Assembly: GCA_002840565.1 (NCBI GenBank)
Contig: PHBK01000002.1
Location: 124,001 to 188,000, forward strand
DNA length: 64,000 nucleotides
Reading direction: 5' to 3'
DNA from: Deltaproteobacteria bacterium HGW-Deltaproteobacteria-12
GTDB taxonomy: Bacteria; Desulfobacterota; Syntrophia; Syntrophales; Smithellaceae
In this document: positions 26,618 to 36,498 of the stretch, one piece after another
How positions within the stretch are numbered: the first letter of the stretch is position 1
Layout of the letters: each line of letters begins with the position of its first letter
Made by a program: the position numbers and the translations under genes
The notes under the pieces: generated by a model
Seen by the model: the letters and a program-made list of their open reading frames with translations, nothing else
Told to the model about the DNA's origin: nothing
Database searches by the model: none

Positions 26618-28252
26618 ATGAAAATGGTGCGTACTCTCATATTTTTGTTTGTCGCAGCGCTTCTGGCTGCTGCCTGTAATAATGCACCGACTACGGAAAC
26701 CGGTAAAAAAAATGCGGCCAAAGAAAAGGCTTATGGAGATATAATTGTCCAGGGCGGTATCGGTGACGCCAGCAACTTGATTCCGCTTCTGGCCTCCGAT
26801 AAACCCTCCCATGATATTGCCGGTTTGGTCTATAATAGTCTCGTTAAGTATGATAAAAATATAAATATTGTCGGTGATCTGGCCGAGTCCTGGGACATTT
26901 CCCCCAATGGTTTAATGATCACTTTCCGCTTGCGCAGAGGGGTTAAGTGGCATGACGGGCAGCCTTTTACCGCCGCCGATGTCCTTTATACCTATCAGGT
27001 AACGGTAGATCCCAAAACTCCCACGGCCTATGCCGGTGATTTTCTGAAGGTAAAAAAAGCCGAAGTCCTGGATGACTTCACTTTCCGGGTGACTTATGAC
27101 AAACCTTTTGCGCCTGCCCTTGTAAGCTGGGGGTCATCGGTTCTGCCCAAACATCTGCTGTCGGGCACGGATATCACCCGTAGTCCTCTCACCCGCCATC
27201 CCATCGGAACGGGTCCCTACAAATTCAAAGAATGGGTCGCCGGACAAAAGATTGTTCTTGTGGCCAACCCCGATTACTTTGAAGGACGTCCTTATATTGA
27301 CGGTTACATCACCCGCATTATTCCGGACATGGCGACGATGTTTCTGGAACTGCGCGGGCAGGGCATAGACATCTCCGGCCTTTCACCACTGCAATATACA
27401 CGGCAGACAGAAAGCAAATTATTCCAAAATAATTTTAACAAATACCGATATCTATCCTTTGCCTACACTTATCTGGGATATAATTTAAAAAATCCGCTTT
27501 TTACCGACAAAAAAGTCAGGCAGGCCATCTCTTATGCGATCAACAAAGAAGCGATCATCAGCGGTGTGCTTCTTGGCCTGGGAAAGCCGGCAACCGGACC
27601 TTTCAAGCCGGGCACATGGCCCTATAACGGTAATGTTAAAGTATACAATTTCAATCAGCAGAAGGCCAGAGATCTTCTCCGGGAGGCCGGCTGGAAGGAT
27701 ATCAATGGCGACGGGGTTCTGGAAAAAGACGGTAAGCCGTTTGTTTTTGAACTTGTTACCAATCAGGGCAATGAAACAAGGCAGAAATGTGCAGAAATTA
27801 TCCAAAGACAACTCGCGGAAGTGGGCATTACTGTAAAAATCCGGATCCTGGAATGGGCGTCATTCGTTAATGATTTTATCGGCAAAAGACGCTTCGATGC
27901 GGTTATCATGGGGTGGACGATCCCGTCCGATCCTGATGCTTATGATGTCTGGCATTCCAGTAAAACGGCAAGGGAAGAATTAAACTTCATTTCTTATAAA
28001 AACACTGAAGCCGATGAGATGCTGGAGCGGGGCCGCAGCACTTTTGACCAGCGGGAAAGAAAAAAATATTACGACCGTTTTCAGGAAATCCTCGCCGAGG
28101 ATCAACCTTATACCTTCCTTTATGTGCCGGACGCATTAATCATCATTAACAGCCGTTTTCGCGGGATCGAACCCGCTCCCATCGGCCTCCATCACAACTT
28201 TATCCAATGGTACGTTCCCAAAGATGAACAGAAATTCGTCATGACGCCGTAG
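26618..28252 (+). CDS. Peptide/oligopeptide ABC-type substrate-binding lipoprotein
   Basis: A 544-residue SBP_bac_5 (DppA/OppA-like) protein. Lipoprotein signal with lipobox LAAAC (Cys20). Typical motifs: YNSLVKYDKNINIVGDLAES, RGVKWHDGQPFTAADVLYTY, VRQAISYAINKEAI. It captures peptides or similar solutes outside the membrane. No permease or ATPase genes are next to it, so partners must be elsewhere. Divergent from the YihY gene. Confidence 0.92.
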   Translation: MKMVRTLIFLFVAALLAAACNNAPTTETGKKNAAKEKAYGDIIVQGGIGDASNLIPLLASDKPSHDIAGLVYNSLVKYDKNINIVGDLAESWDISPNGLMITFRLRRGVKWHDGQPFTAADVLYTYQVTVDPKTPTAYAGDFLKVKKAEVLDDFTFRVTYDKPFAPALVSWGSSVLPKHLLSGTDITRSPLTRHPIGTGPYKFKEWVAGQKIVLVANPDYFEGRPYIDGYITRIIPDMATMFLELRGQGIDISGLSPLQYTRQTESKLFQNNFNKYRYLSFAYTYLGYNLKNPLFTDKKVRQAISYAINKEAIISGVLLGLGKPATGPFKPGTWPYNGNVKVYNFNQQKARDLLREAGWKDINGDGVLEKDGKPFVFELVTNQGNETRQKCAEIIQRQLAEVGITVKIRILEWASFVNDFIGKRRFDAVIMGWTIPSDPDAYDVWHSSKTAREELNFISYKNTEADEMLERGRSTFDQRERKKYYDRFQEILAEDQPYTFLYVPDALIIINSRFRGIEPAPIGLHHNFIQWYVPKDEQKFVMTP

Positions 28253-28352
28253 CAGGCTGGATGATGGAGTTGTGTCTTTTTCGGCGGCAGTTTGACAAAG
28301 CACCGGTTTATTAATCACCGGCAAAAGCACATCCTGCTCACGGGAAGTAAAT

Positions 28353-28847
28353 TCAAGCGTCAGCTTTGCAATCCCAAACAGAGATCGACTGAAATTTCCC
28401 AACATGGATGCAGCGCGTCGCCTTAACTGCTATCAAGGCAGTAGTGTCTGCCTGGACAAATTGTTCCAGGTCCGGATGCTTTTTCAGAAATATTGCCGCA
28501 AGTTCGTTCCTGGTCCTGCCCCGGGGAACATACCGGGCGCTGCCCATAATTGTTATCGCTTCTGCCGCCAGGAGATTTTTCCGCAGGTGCGAACGGCTGT
28601 CGATGAGGATGGACACTTTTTTTGTGTTAACGATATTCTTAAACTTTCGCGTCGCCTGCGGTGTGGCAAAGATGACCTTCTTCAGGTCGGGCGTCATGGC
28701 AAACGATATGAGAGATGTATATGGCTGGCCTTTGTCGTTTGTTGCCAGAACTCCAAAGTGCTGACTTTTATTGAAAGCCTGGAGTCTCCTCGGCACCGAC
28801 ATGGAACCCTTGCTGGTTTGATTCGGGATAAGCGCTCGATTAATCAT
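28353..28847 (-). CDS. Pyridoxamine 5'-phosphate oxidase-family (flavin-binding split-barrel) protein
   Basis: About 164 residues of the FMN-binding split-barrel fold (FGVLATNDKGQPYTSLISFA; KKVSILIDSRS). Functions in this family range from flavin or F420 reductases to heme handling; none can be chosen. ATG 28847 has GGAGG five bases upstream, better than the GTG six bases earlier. Convergent with the peptide-binding protein gene. Confidence 0.8.
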   Translation of the reverse strand: MINRALIPNQTSKGSMSVPRRLQAFNKSQHFGVLATNDKGQPYTSLISFAMTPDLKKVIFATPQATRKFKNIVNTKKVSILIDSRSHLRKNLLAAEAITIMGSARYVPRGRTRNELAAIFLKKHPDLEQFVQADTTALIAVKATRCIHVGKFQSISVWDCKADA

Positions 28848-29083
28848 TTTCACCTCCGGATTTTATAATTTCAATGTCCGGGGCGCATTGCTGCGTTCAA
28901 TCTGGCAGAGCGTATTTCCCCGGCGCCGACGTCGATATTATCTTTATTCTAACACAGCATTCAACGCCTTGCTATAAGAAGTCAACATTTTTTCACCTTA
29001 GCCTTTATAAAATTCAGATTGATATCGTGGAAAGAGAGGATTATATTGCAGGACCCTGGGGGAAAAAATTCAAAGGACAAATA

Positions 29084-30031
29084 ATGCAGCAGATACGCAT
29101 CGGCATCAGCGCCTGTCTTCTTGGCCAGAACGTCCGCTACAACGGCGGGCATGCACTTGACCGCTTCCTGCGGGATACCCTGGGCAAGTATGTCCAGTAT
29201 CTGCCCGTTTGCCCGGAGGTGGAGTGCGGTTTGGGAGTTCCGCGGGAAACAATGCGCTTGATCGGTGATCCCAAGCAGCCGCGTCTGGTGACGGGAAAAT
29301 CAGGTGTCGATCATACGGACCGGATGGAGGCATGGGCCGGGAAGCGTGTGGCAGAGCTCCAGAACGAGAATCTCAGCGGGTTTATTTTCAAAAGCGACTC
29401 TCCTTCGAGTGGCATGGAGCGTGTAAAGGTTTATGATCACAACGGTGTTCCCCAAAAATCCGGCGTGGGAATTTTCGCCCGCATCTTCATGGAAAACTTC
29501 CCGTTGATCCCTGTTGAAGAGGAAGGCCGTCTGCATGATCCGATCCTGCGGGAAAACTTCATCGACCGCATTTTCATTTACCGGCACTACCGTGAAGTAA
29601 GGGAGCAGAAGAAACCCATTGCCGGTCTCGTTCAATTTCACACCAGAAACAAGCTCATGCTTATGGCGCACAGCACGAAGCTTCTTGGGCAGATGGGATA
29701 CCTTGCGGCCCACCCGGAAGAACTGTCAATACAGGAACTTCTCCGGAAGTACGAGAATCTGCTGATGGCAGCGATGGCGTTGAAACCCTCCGCAGCAAAG
29801 CACACCAATGTCCTGCAACACGCTATGGGCTATTTCAAGAAAAACCTCTCCGCTGACGAAAAGCAGGAGCTTCTTGATGTTATTGATAAATACCGCCGGG
29901 GGCTTATTCCGCTGATTGTTCCGGTGACTTTCCTGAATCATTATGTAAGGAAATATCATCAGCCCTATCTGCAAGAGCAGAGTTATTTCAATCCTCATCC
30001 GCTGGAGCTCCAACTGCGCAATCATGTTTGA
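29084..30031 (+). CDS. DUF523 + DUF1722 (YbgA-like) protein
   Basis: A 315-residue two-domain protein. The N-terminal DUF523 domain (about 1-150) has ISACLLGQNVRYNGGH and CPEVECGLGVPRE with conserved Cys residues, suggesting a metal or Fe-S site. The C-terminal DUF1722 domain (about 195-310) has KLLGQMGYLAAHPE and NHYVRKYHQPYLQEQ. Fusions of this kind are widespread, and their role is unsettled (thiouridine or DNA-repair links have been suggested). ATG 29084 has AAAGGA upstream; the open frame further 5' looks non-coding. Confidence 0.85.
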   Translation: MQQIRIGISACLLGQNVRYNGGHALDRFLRDTLGKYVQYLPVCPEVECGLGVPRETMRLIGDPKQPRLVTGKSGVDHTDRMEAWAGKRVAELQNENLSGFIFKSDSPSSGMERVKVYDHNGVPQKSGVGIFARIFMENFPLIPVEEEGRLHDPILRENFIDRIFIYRHYREVREQKKPIAGLVQFHTRNKLMLMAHSTKLLGQMGYLAAHPEELSIQELLRKYENLLMAAMALKPSAAKHTNVLQHAMGYFKKNLSADEKQELLDVIDKYRRGLIPLIVPVTFLNHYVRKYHQPYLQEQSYFNPHPLELQLRNHV

Positions 30032-30085
30032 GCAACAAAAGGCTGTTTTTGTCCTGAAAGGCTCCTCGACTTATTTCGAATCATA

Positions 30086-30844
30086 TCAGACTTGCCGGCG
30101 CGCGTAGAGGTCGATGCCTTCCTGGATCATGCTCCGGACATTCAGGATTAATCCGTCCAGATTGTCTGCAGAATTTCTTTCCACGGACACAGCTTTGTGA
30201 ATTACCAGCGTGACGCGGCCGGGAAAAAGATCTAACGTTCCGGGCGGCAATATATGTCTGGTGTCGACGATGGAAACCGGCAGCAGGGGCATACCCAGCT
30301 CACGGGAAATTGTGAAAGCCCCTTTCTTAAAATCGCGCAGGTTTCCGTCCCGACTTCTCCTTCCCTCGGGGAGCATGATGAGGGAAACTCCGTTTGCCAG
30401 AATTTTTCCCGCTTCTTTCAGCTTCTCGCGGGCCCCCTTCCTGTCGTTCCGGTCGATGTATATATTTCCGCCCAGCTTTCCTGCCAGACCGAATAACGGG
30501 ACATCACGCAGTTCTTTTTTCATGACCCAACGGGTGTCGATTCCCAGAAAGCCCCAAATGACAAAGATATCGAAGGCACTTTGGTGATTGGCAACGATCA
30601 CATAGGATTGCTTTTCAACAATATTTTCCCGCCCGATGACTTTCACCTTTACAGGGGTTAGGAAACAGTTAAAACGCGCCCATCCTCTGCCGGCTATTCT
30701 GTTGGCTGCATCAGGCCCGGAAAAGATCAGGATGAAGATACCCAGGATAATGAAAAAAACGGTCGAGAGTACAAACAATGGCAAATAGATCAACCACTTG
30801 TAGGGCTGGTAAAAAACATGGAGGAGTTTCTTTTTCATGAGCAT
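30086..30844 (-). CDS. plsC: 1-acyl-glycerol-3-phosphate acyltransferase (PlsC-like)
   Basis: An approximately 252-residue inner-membrane acyltransferase of phosphatidic acid synthesis. Hydrophobic N-terminal helix (about 15-45), catalytic NHQSAFD (HX4D) and the glycerophosphate-binding PEGRRSRDG. The open frame extends upstream into the DUF2177 gene, so I place the start at the Met of 30844. It lies just downstream of that membrane gene in the same direction. Confidence 0.9.
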   Translation of the reverse strand: MLMKKKLLHVFYQPYKWLIYLPLFVLSTVFFIILGIFILIFSGPDAANRIAGRGWARFNCFLTPVKVKVIGRENIVEKQSYVIVANHQSAFDIFVIWGFLGIDTRWVMKKELRDVPLFGLAGKLGGNIYIDRNDRKGAREKLKEAGKILANGVSLIMLPEGRRSRDGNLRDFKKGAFTISRELGMPLLPVSIVDTRHILPPGTLDLFPGRVTLVIHKAVSVERNSADNLDGLILNVRSMIQEGIDLYARRQV

Positions 30845-30869
30845 CTGCCGGTCTATGGTAAATAGAGTC

Positions 30870-31271
30870 TCATTGCATAAGCCATTTACCGATGAAAAAG
30901 GTTGCAGCAGCGACAAATGATGTCAGCGCCATGCCCCAGAGAATATCGACTACAACCACCTTGACGGGCCAGTCTTTCATTGTTGCCAGGTTGGTCAGGT
31001 CATAGGTCGCGTAGCAAAAAAAACCGAAGAGTGCTCCCATGATAACTGCCTGCTGCAGGGATTTTTTTTCCAGTGCGGGCAGGGTGGCAAAGATCAGGAT
31101 ACCCGCGATATAGAGAAGATAAAAAATCAGCGCGGCAACCCAGTTGACGTCCGGCCGGAGAAGATGCCCCAGGTTCTGGCGATAGAAATTTTTGGCGATG
31201 ACCCCGATCCAGAGCATATCAATCGCGAAGAATACGGGCAGAGCAAGAAGATAAAGATAGACAATCCTCAT
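30870..31271 (-). CDS. DUF2177-family membrane protein
   Basis: A 133-residue protein with four membrane helices and the family motifs FFAIDMLWIGVIAKNFY and GFFCYATYDLTNLATMKDW. Function unknown. ATG 31271 has AAGGAGG at ideal distance. Followed by plsC. Confidence 0.88.
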   Translation of the reverse strand: MRIVYLYLLALPVFFAIDMLWIGVIAKNFYRQNLGHLLRPDVNWVAALIFYLLYIAGILIFATLPALEKKSLQQAVIMGALFGFFCYATYDLTNLATMKDWPVKVVVVDILWGMALTSFVAAATFFIGKWLMQ

Positions 31272-31461
31272 AATCAATCCTCCTTTTTTCATGCACCAGC
31301 TTAAATTTCCGCTGCGGTTTTGTCAATATAACACAATTACCAGCTCTTTTTATATGAAATAATCAGGCTGGTTATTCGGACTACCTCTTTGTTCTAAATA
31401 ATGTCAGTCCACATTACGGATGTTAATAGCAGCTGCCGGAAAAGGCCTGTCAATCGATAGT

Positions 31462-32754
31462 TTATTTTTTTTCTCTCCGGTTCATATATCTGATCAGCGC
31501 CTCCAGATATCTGGACTTCAGCTGGCGGCTCGCCATCGCCTGCTGAACAGGGGGCAGCTTAAGGATGACGCCGAGAATGGCCGCCATGGCCCGGTGACGG
31601 TAAAGAGCCTGATTGTCAAAAATCAGGTTTTGCAGCTTTCCCCGTTCAATGGCCATCACAACGGCCAAATGAACAGAATTCAGCGGTGTTATAACCCTTG
31701 GCGAACGTGATTTCAATGTAATCCGTTTTTTCGGACAGGCACTGGCGCAAAGACCGCAGCCAAGGCATAATTCTTCCCGCAACCGGGCTTTCTTTGCCTG
31801 CGGGTTGTGGGGATTGTTTGCGGAAATGAGGCTCATGGCTTCCACGGGGCAGACGCTGACGCACCGGCCGCAGCCCGTGCAGCCTTCATCCTGATTTACC
31901 GGCAGGAAATTTGTTGTCTGCACAGGATGCAGAAGACCGAAACGCCGGGCGGCGATCATGGCCTCACAGCAGCAACCGCAGCAATTGCAGATGAAATTGA
32001 CATTTTCCCGGATATTGGAACCGAACTGAACAAGTTTATGCTCATAGGCGACAGCGAGCAGATCCAGACATTCCCCCGCAGTAACTTCGCGGGCATGGCC
32101 ATGCTTGATCAGCGATCCGGCAGCGGTATTAAAGGTCATGCAGATCTCCTGCGGCGCGGCGCAGTCACGTCCCAGATGCTGCATTTTGTGGCGGCAGTAA
32201 CAGATGCCGATGCCCCGAAATGAAGCCGTTTTAATAACTTCTGTGGCCCGTTCATAGTCAAAGACGGCAAGGCTGAATTCTGAGGCAAGGGACGGTTCGT
32301 GGACAAAAACACGACCCAATTGTGTTTCTCCCTCCGCAAAGAGAGCTTTAACAAAATCCTCTTCCACGTTGAGATACTGATAAAAAAGTTCGCTGAGAGC
32401 CTTCTGATCAATATCCTTACGGACCCTCATGAGAGAAAACTCAAAAAAGCCGGCCATGGGAGGGGGAAGGATATAAGTTTGCTCTCCGTCTTCCTCGATG
32501 TCAATAAGAATTGCCCGCGCGGACAGATTATCCAATATATTCCGGGCTGCGGACAGTTTCATTTTCCAGATGCGGGCAGCCCTCTTCGCGGAAAATGGTT
32601 TTATGGGAAGGAGGGCCAAGAGGGCGGCATCTTCCGGCGTAAAAAGAATACTCAGGATTTTATAAAGGGAGTCCGATGGGGGCGCCCCCTGGGGAAAAAG
32701 ATTAAGCCTGTCTGTTAGCGCCGCATAGCCTGACTTCATCAGATGATGGGTCAT
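31462..32754 (-). CDS. 4Fe-4S ferredoxin-type protein with N-terminal winged-helix-like region
   Basis: A 430-residue protein. The first 120 or so residues look like a winged-helix module (KRAARIWKMKLSAARNIL). The centre holds a cysteine set, CYCRHKMQHLGRDC plus a later Cys, and NFICNCCGCCCEA. Then come two ferredoxin clusters, CTGCGRCVSVCP and CLGCGLCASACP. A paralogue with the same layout is in the island at 54312-55415. Probably a cytosolic redox or electron-transfer protein of anaerobes; the partner is unknown. Confidence 0.82.
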   Translation of the reverse strand: MTHHLMKSGYAALTDRLNLFPQGAPPSDSLYKILSILFTPEDAALLALLPIKPFSAKRAARIWKMKLSAARNILDNLSARAILIDIEEDGEQTYILPPPMAGFFEFSLMRVRKDIDQKALSELFYQYLNVEEDFVKALFAEGETQLGRVFVHEPSLASEFSLAVFDYERATEVIKTASFRGIGICYCRHKMQHLGRDCAAPQEICMTFNTAAGSLIKHGHAREVTAGECLDLLAVAYEHKLVQFGSNIRENVNFICNCCGCCCEAMIAARRFGLLHPVQTTNFLPVNQDEGCTGCGRCVSVCPVEAMSLISANNPHNPQAKKARLREELCLGCGLCASACPKKRITLKSRSPRVITPLNSVHLAVVMAIERGKLQNLIFDNQALYRHRAMAAILGVILKLPPVQQAMASRQLKSRYLEALIRYMNRREKK

Positions 32755-32799
32755 GGCAACCTCTGTCTTGATGGTTTCGTAATTTATAAAATCGGACCG

Positions 32800-32818
32800 C
32801 CGAAGAGATGATCTTCGG
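32800..32818 (-). terminator. Candidate terminator hairpin
   Basis: CCGAAGA (32800-32806) and TCTTCGG (32812-32818) with a five-base loop; on the minus strand a short T-rich stretch follows. It lies downstream of the M17-N gene that ends the long housekeeping block. Confidence 0.45.
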
Positions 32819-32909
32819 CCGACCGGTTAATATTAGCATAATTTTATTTAGATCTCCGTGATTATCCGGATGTCATCGATAGAGATATTGTTGCAGCCGG
32901 CATTAAAAG

Positions 32910-33479
32910 TCAGGCAAAACTGTCTTCTATGGCGCTGACGTCAACAGAGCCCATGTCCTTGACGTTGGATTTGAAGCGCTGAATACCCGTGGTTATTTCT
33001 TTTCCATTAGCGGCAGACGAAACAATGCAGGCATTCATGCCGGCAAGTTTTGCTATATCTCTGGAAAGGTAATCAAAAAAACCGGTAACCATTGATTCCG
33101 TAATACCGGCCAAAGAAAGGCTGCTGCGGTTTTCGCCGGGCAGGTCAAAAGCAAAATCGGTGAGCAGCATACCGTCTACCGCCCCGGCGATATCATAGGC
33201 AGCTGTATAAAGCCGATCATAATTAAATTCGGGAAGTTTTCCGAGGCCGCAAAGCAATAATATTTCCGTATGAATTCGTCCGGGAAAAGGAATGACAACT
33301 TTTTCCTGAAATTCACCGCTTATTCGTCCTTGCTTGATTTCCCGGGAAATAAAACCGTTGAGGCGCCAATCAATAAATCCGCAAATTCCGCGCGGCGGCT
33401 TTTCATCGGAAAAAATACCCAGCGCGAGACATTTATGCAAGACCTGATCTGGTGATTCAGTTGAGAGGGTTAATTGCAT
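32910..33479 (-). CDS. Stand-alone M17 leucyl-aminopeptidase N-terminal-like domain protein
   Basis: A 189-residue protein resembling only the N-terminal macro-like domain of M17 peptidases (IPFPGRIHTEILLLCGLG; AAYDIAGAVDG). The metal-binding catalytic half is absent. It overlaps the 3' end of nusB by 23 bp, indicating translational coupling. Function unknown. Confidence 0.6.
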   Translation of the reverse strand: MQLTLSTESPDQVLHKCLALGIFSDEKPPRGICGFIDWRLNGFISREIKQGRISGEFQEKVVIPFPGRIHTEILLLCGLGKLPEFNYDRLYTAAYDIAGAVDGMLLTDFAFDLPGENRSSLSLAGITESMVTGFFDYLSRDIAKLAGMNACIVSSAANGKEITTGIQRFKSNVKDMGSVDVSAIEDSFA

Positions 33480-33888
33480 GTTCCTTTTCTAATTTTAAAT
33501 TAATGGCATCTAAAATGCCGTTAATAAAAGCCCCGGAATTTTCTGAACCGAAAGTTTTGCCCAGATCGATTGCTTCGTTTAAAGTAACTTTAGGCGGAAT
33601 ATCCGGGCAATAGAGAAATTCAAACACCGCCATACGTAAAATGCTGATATCTACTTTGGGCATCCGGCCGAGCGACCAGTTGTCCGAGCAACCGGCAATC
33701 AAAGCATCGAGTTCATCTCTATGGCTCCAGGCGCCTTCGACCAGACATTCAGCAAATTTTTTCGCCTCTTTCGGGGCAACAAAATTCCCCCAGAAAAGAT
33801 CAAGCGCTTTCTGAACATCCAGACTCACAAAATTAAGACTGTAAAGAACCTGCAAGGCGACTTCGCGCGCCTTTCTCCGTCCGTGCAT
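33457..33888 (-). CDS. nusB: Transcription antitermination protein NusB
   Basis: A 143-residue all-helical RNA-binding protein that acts with NusE in rRNA antitermination. It starts MHGRRKAREVALQVLYS and has the conserved PKVTLNEAIDLGKTFGSENSGAFINGILD split over its C-terminus. Met at 33888 has GAGG six bases upstream. Starts 25 bp after ribH ends. Confidence 0.96.
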   Translation of the reverse strand: MHGRRKAREVALQVLYSLNFVSLDVQKALDLFWGNFVAPKEAKKFAECLVEGAWSHRDELDALIAGCSDNWSLGRMPKVDISILRMAVFEFLYCPDIPPKVTLNEAIDLGKTFGSENSGAFINGILDAINLKLEKEHAINPLN

Positions 33889-33913
33889 TAAGACCTCAAA
33901 CTGCTGTTTCTTA

Positions 33914-34378
33914 TTAAATCCGTTTAAACAGGTCAACCATTTCTATTGCCGACATGGCGGCATCAGCGCCTTTGTTGCCTGATTTGGTCCCGGCACGTTC
34001 AATCGCCTGTTCGATAGTGTCCGTTGTCAGCACGCCAAAAACTACGGGTATTTCCGCGTCCAGACCAACGCTGGCAATTCCCTTGGATACCTCGGCGCTG
34101 ATATATTCAAAATGGGGGGTTGCCCCGCGAATAACGGCCCCCAAACAGATAATAGCGTCAAAGCGAGCGGTTTTAGCCAGCTTTTTTGCCGTCAGCGGTA
34201 ACTCAAAAGCACCCGGCACTTTATAAATGAGAATGTCTTTCTCGTCGGCACCGGCTCGCATTAATGTATCAATGGCTCCCTCAATTAACCTGCCGCTGAT
34301 AAAATCGTTAAAACGGCTGGCAACAATGCCAAACTTCATCCCCTTGGCAACAATTTTCCCTTCGACTATTTTCGGCAT
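33914..34378 (-). CDS. ribH: 6,7-dimethyl-8-ribityllumazine synthase
   Basis: A 154-residue lumazine synthase, penultimate step of riboflavin synthesis. Motifs: [35 protein letters not shown] and [12 protein letters not shown]. The start is taken at MPKIVEG (34378). Part of ribE-ribBA-ribH-nusB. Confidence 0.97.
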   Translation of the reverse strand: MPKIVEGKIVAKGMKFGIVASRFNDFISGRLIEGAIDTLMRAGADEKDILIYKVPGAFELPLTAKKLAKTARFDAIICLGAVIRGATPHFEYISAEVSKGIASVGLDAEIPVVFGVLTTDTIEQAIERAGTKSGNKGADAAMSAIEMVDLFKRI

Positions 34379-34468
34379 GATAATTACCATCCTTTATCTG
34401 TAAATTTTTATAACTGCTCCAACTCGACGGTGCATTACTTGGTGCAATGGTATTCTTTTCTGCACCGT

Positions 34469-35671
34469 TTATATTTTCAGTAAATGACCCATCTTGTCCT
34501 GCTTTGTTTTCATATATTTCATATTATTTTCGTTAGGTGCTATTTCTATGGGAACCCGTTTGGTGATCTCGATTCCATAACCTTCCAGTCCGACAACTTT
34601 CTTGGGGTTATTGGTCAGTAATTTAAGCTTGTGCACTCCCAGGTCAACCAGAATCTGGGCGCCGATGCCGTAATCCCGCAAATCCGGTTTAAATCCCAGG
34701 GCGATATTGGCTTCCACTGTATCATGTCCTTTTTCCTGGAGCTCATAAGCTTTGATTTTATTCACCAGACCGATTCCCCGGCCTTCCTGCCGCATATAAA
34801 CGATTACACCTTTGCCCTCTTCCGCGACCATGGACATTGCCCGGTGCAGCTGATCGCCGCAGTCGCAGCGCTCCGAACCAAAAAGATCTCCGGTCAGGCA
34901 CTCCGAATGAACGCGCACCAATACTTCATCATCTTCGGAAATTTCGCCTTTAACCAGGGCTATATGCTGCCAATCGTCCGCATCATTTTCATAAACAATA
35001 ATTTTAAAATCACCGCCGAAACTGGTGGGAATTGTCGCTTCCGCCATTCTGCGAATGAGTGATTCATTCTGCATCCGGTAATCAATGAGATCGGCGATGG
35101 TTACAATCTTTAATTTATGTGTTTCGGCAAATATTTCCAAATCGGGCATACGCGCCATTGTTCCATCATCTTTCATGATTTCACAAATTACACCGGACGG
35201 AGTCAGGCCGGCGATGCGGCATAAATCCACTGAACCTTCCGTTTGGCCGGTACGAACCAGGACACCGCCTTTGCGGGCAATAATCGGGAAAATATGTCCC
35301 GGGCTCACTAAATCTTCAGCTTTGGCTGCGGGATTTACTGCTGCCTGAATAGTGGTGGCGCGATCCGCCGCCGATATGCCGGTGGTAACTCCATTGCGTG
35401 CTTCAATAGAAACCGTAAAGGCCGTTCCGAAACGTGCTTTGTTGTCCTGAACCATCGGCCGGAGACGCAGCCGGCCTGCCAACTCTTCATTGATCGTTAA
35501 ACAAATCAAACCCCGGCCATGACGAGCCATAAAATTTATTGATTCCGGTGTTACAAACTGCGCCGCCATGCAGAGATCGCCTTCATTTTCCCGATCTTCA
35601 TCATCAACGAGAATTATCATTTTCCCGCTACGGATATCATCAATTGCGTCCTGAATACTGCTGATTGCCAT
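34469..35671 (-). CDS. ribBA: Bifunctional DHBP synthase / GTP cyclohydrolase II
   Basis: A 400-residue enzyme that supplies both riboflavin precursors. The N-terminal RibB domain has [11 protein letters not shown] near 22-32. The C-terminal RibA domain (from about 205) has [21 protein letters not shown] with zinc-binding Cys, and RQEGRGIGL. Both domains are complete. In the riboflavin operon between ribE and ribH. Confidence 0.97.
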   Translation of the reverse strand: MAISSIQDAIDDIRSGKMIILVDDEDRENEGDLCMAAQFVTPESINFMARHGRGLICLTINEELAGRLRLRPMVQDNKARFGTAFTVSIEARNGVTTGISAADRATTIQAAVNPAAKAEDLVSPGHIFPIIARKGGVLVRTGQTEGSVDLCRIAGLTPSGVICEIMKDDGTMARMPDLEIFAETHKLKIVTIADLIDYRMQNESLIRRMAEATIPTSFGGDFKIIVYENDADDWQHIALVKGEISEDDEVLVRVHSECLTGDLFGSERCDCGDQLHRAMSMVAEEGKGVIVYMRQEGRGIGLVNKIKAYELQEKGHDTVEANIALGFKPDLRDYGIGAQILVDLGVHKLKLLTNNPKKVVGLEGYGIEITKRVPIEIAPNENNMKYMKTKQDKMGHLLKI

Positions 35672-35692
35672 TTTCTTTATTAGTCCTCAATT

Positions 35693-36328
35693 TTATTTCA
35701 TGAAACCGTGCTTTGTTAAAAAGTCATTATCTATTCCCGAGGAAGAATGCAATAATTTTTCCACATACTTGCCCAGGACATCCGTTTCAATATTGACCCA
35801 CTCCGCTTCTTTTTTCATCACTAGAGTAGTATTGGCGGCCGTATGCGGAATTATATTAACATAAAACCTGCCTTTTTCAAGCTTGTTCACAGTAAGGCTG
35901 ATCCCATCCAGGGCCACAGAGCCCTTTTCCACGATATAGCGGGACAGTTTTTCATCAATTTCCACCGCCAGAATTATTGATCCCGACTTCTGCGTCCGGG
36001 AAAGAATTCTGCCGGTAGTATCTACATGACCCAGGACAAAATGGCCGCCGACAAAACCGCCGACACGCAAGGATTTCTCCAAATTTACTTTATCGCCGGC
36101 TTTCAAATTCTTCAGTGTAGTCTTATTGAGTGTTTCTGCGGAAACATCAGCGTTGAAAGTATTTTGTGTTTTGGCTGTAACTGTGAGACAAGCGCCGTTG
36201 ACAGCAATGCTGTCGCCGATAGCAGCATCGTTCAGTTCAATAGCGCCTGTAATCTCCAGTGCAGCATCAGCGCCTTTCATCGTCAGGCGCTTGACTGTGC
36301 CCTGCCCTTCCACAATTCCGGTAAACAT
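35693..36328 (-). CDS. ribE: Riboflavin synthase alpha chain
   Basis: A 211-residue enzyme with two lumazine-binding repeats: MFTGIVEG at the start and the second repeat with VGGHFVLGHVDTTG. Converts two ribityllumazines to riboflavin. Start at Met 36328, the family's fixed N-terminus. Upstream, where ribD usually lies, there is only a repeat element; no FMN riboswitch is apparent. Confidence 0.96.
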   Translation of the reverse strand: MFTGIVEGQGTVKRLTMKGADAALEITGAIELNDAAIGDSIAVNGACLTVTAKTQNTFNADVSAETLNKTTLKNLKAGDKVNLEKSLRVGGFVGGHFVLGHVDTTGRILSRTQKSGSIILAVEIDEKLSRYIVEKGSVALDGISLTVNKLEKGRFYVNIIPHTAANTTLVMKKEAEWVNIETDVLGKYVEKLLHSSSGIDNDFLTKHGFMK

Positions 36329-36370
36329 AAAATTTCTCAACTTAAAGGAATATAAACACTGCTTTTCGAC

Positions 36371-36491
36371 GACCTGGTAAAAGGTTCCAGAGGCAAGGCA
36401 CGCAAATCACGAGGAGTGAGGCGTACTATTAGTGTACGCCGCAGCAACGAGGGATGCAGCGCAACGCTGCACATGGGCCTTTTACAAGGTC
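36371..36491. repeat. MITE-like palindromic element between nrdR and ribE
   Basis: A 121-bp element with terminal inverted repeats GACCTGGTAAAAGG (36371-36384) and CCTTTTACAAGGTC (36478-36491; one mismatch). Its centre is a hairpin, GGCGTAC (36420-36426) and GTACGCC (36434-36440). It occupies almost the whole nrdR-ribE gap and reaches seven bases short of the 3' end of nrdR. Confidence 0.75.
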
Positions 36492-36498
36492 GGCAATT

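Noticed and set aside
36329-36498. FMN riboswitch before ribE
   Set aside because: The gap is filled by the inverted-repeat element; no RFN-type conserved segments are seen.
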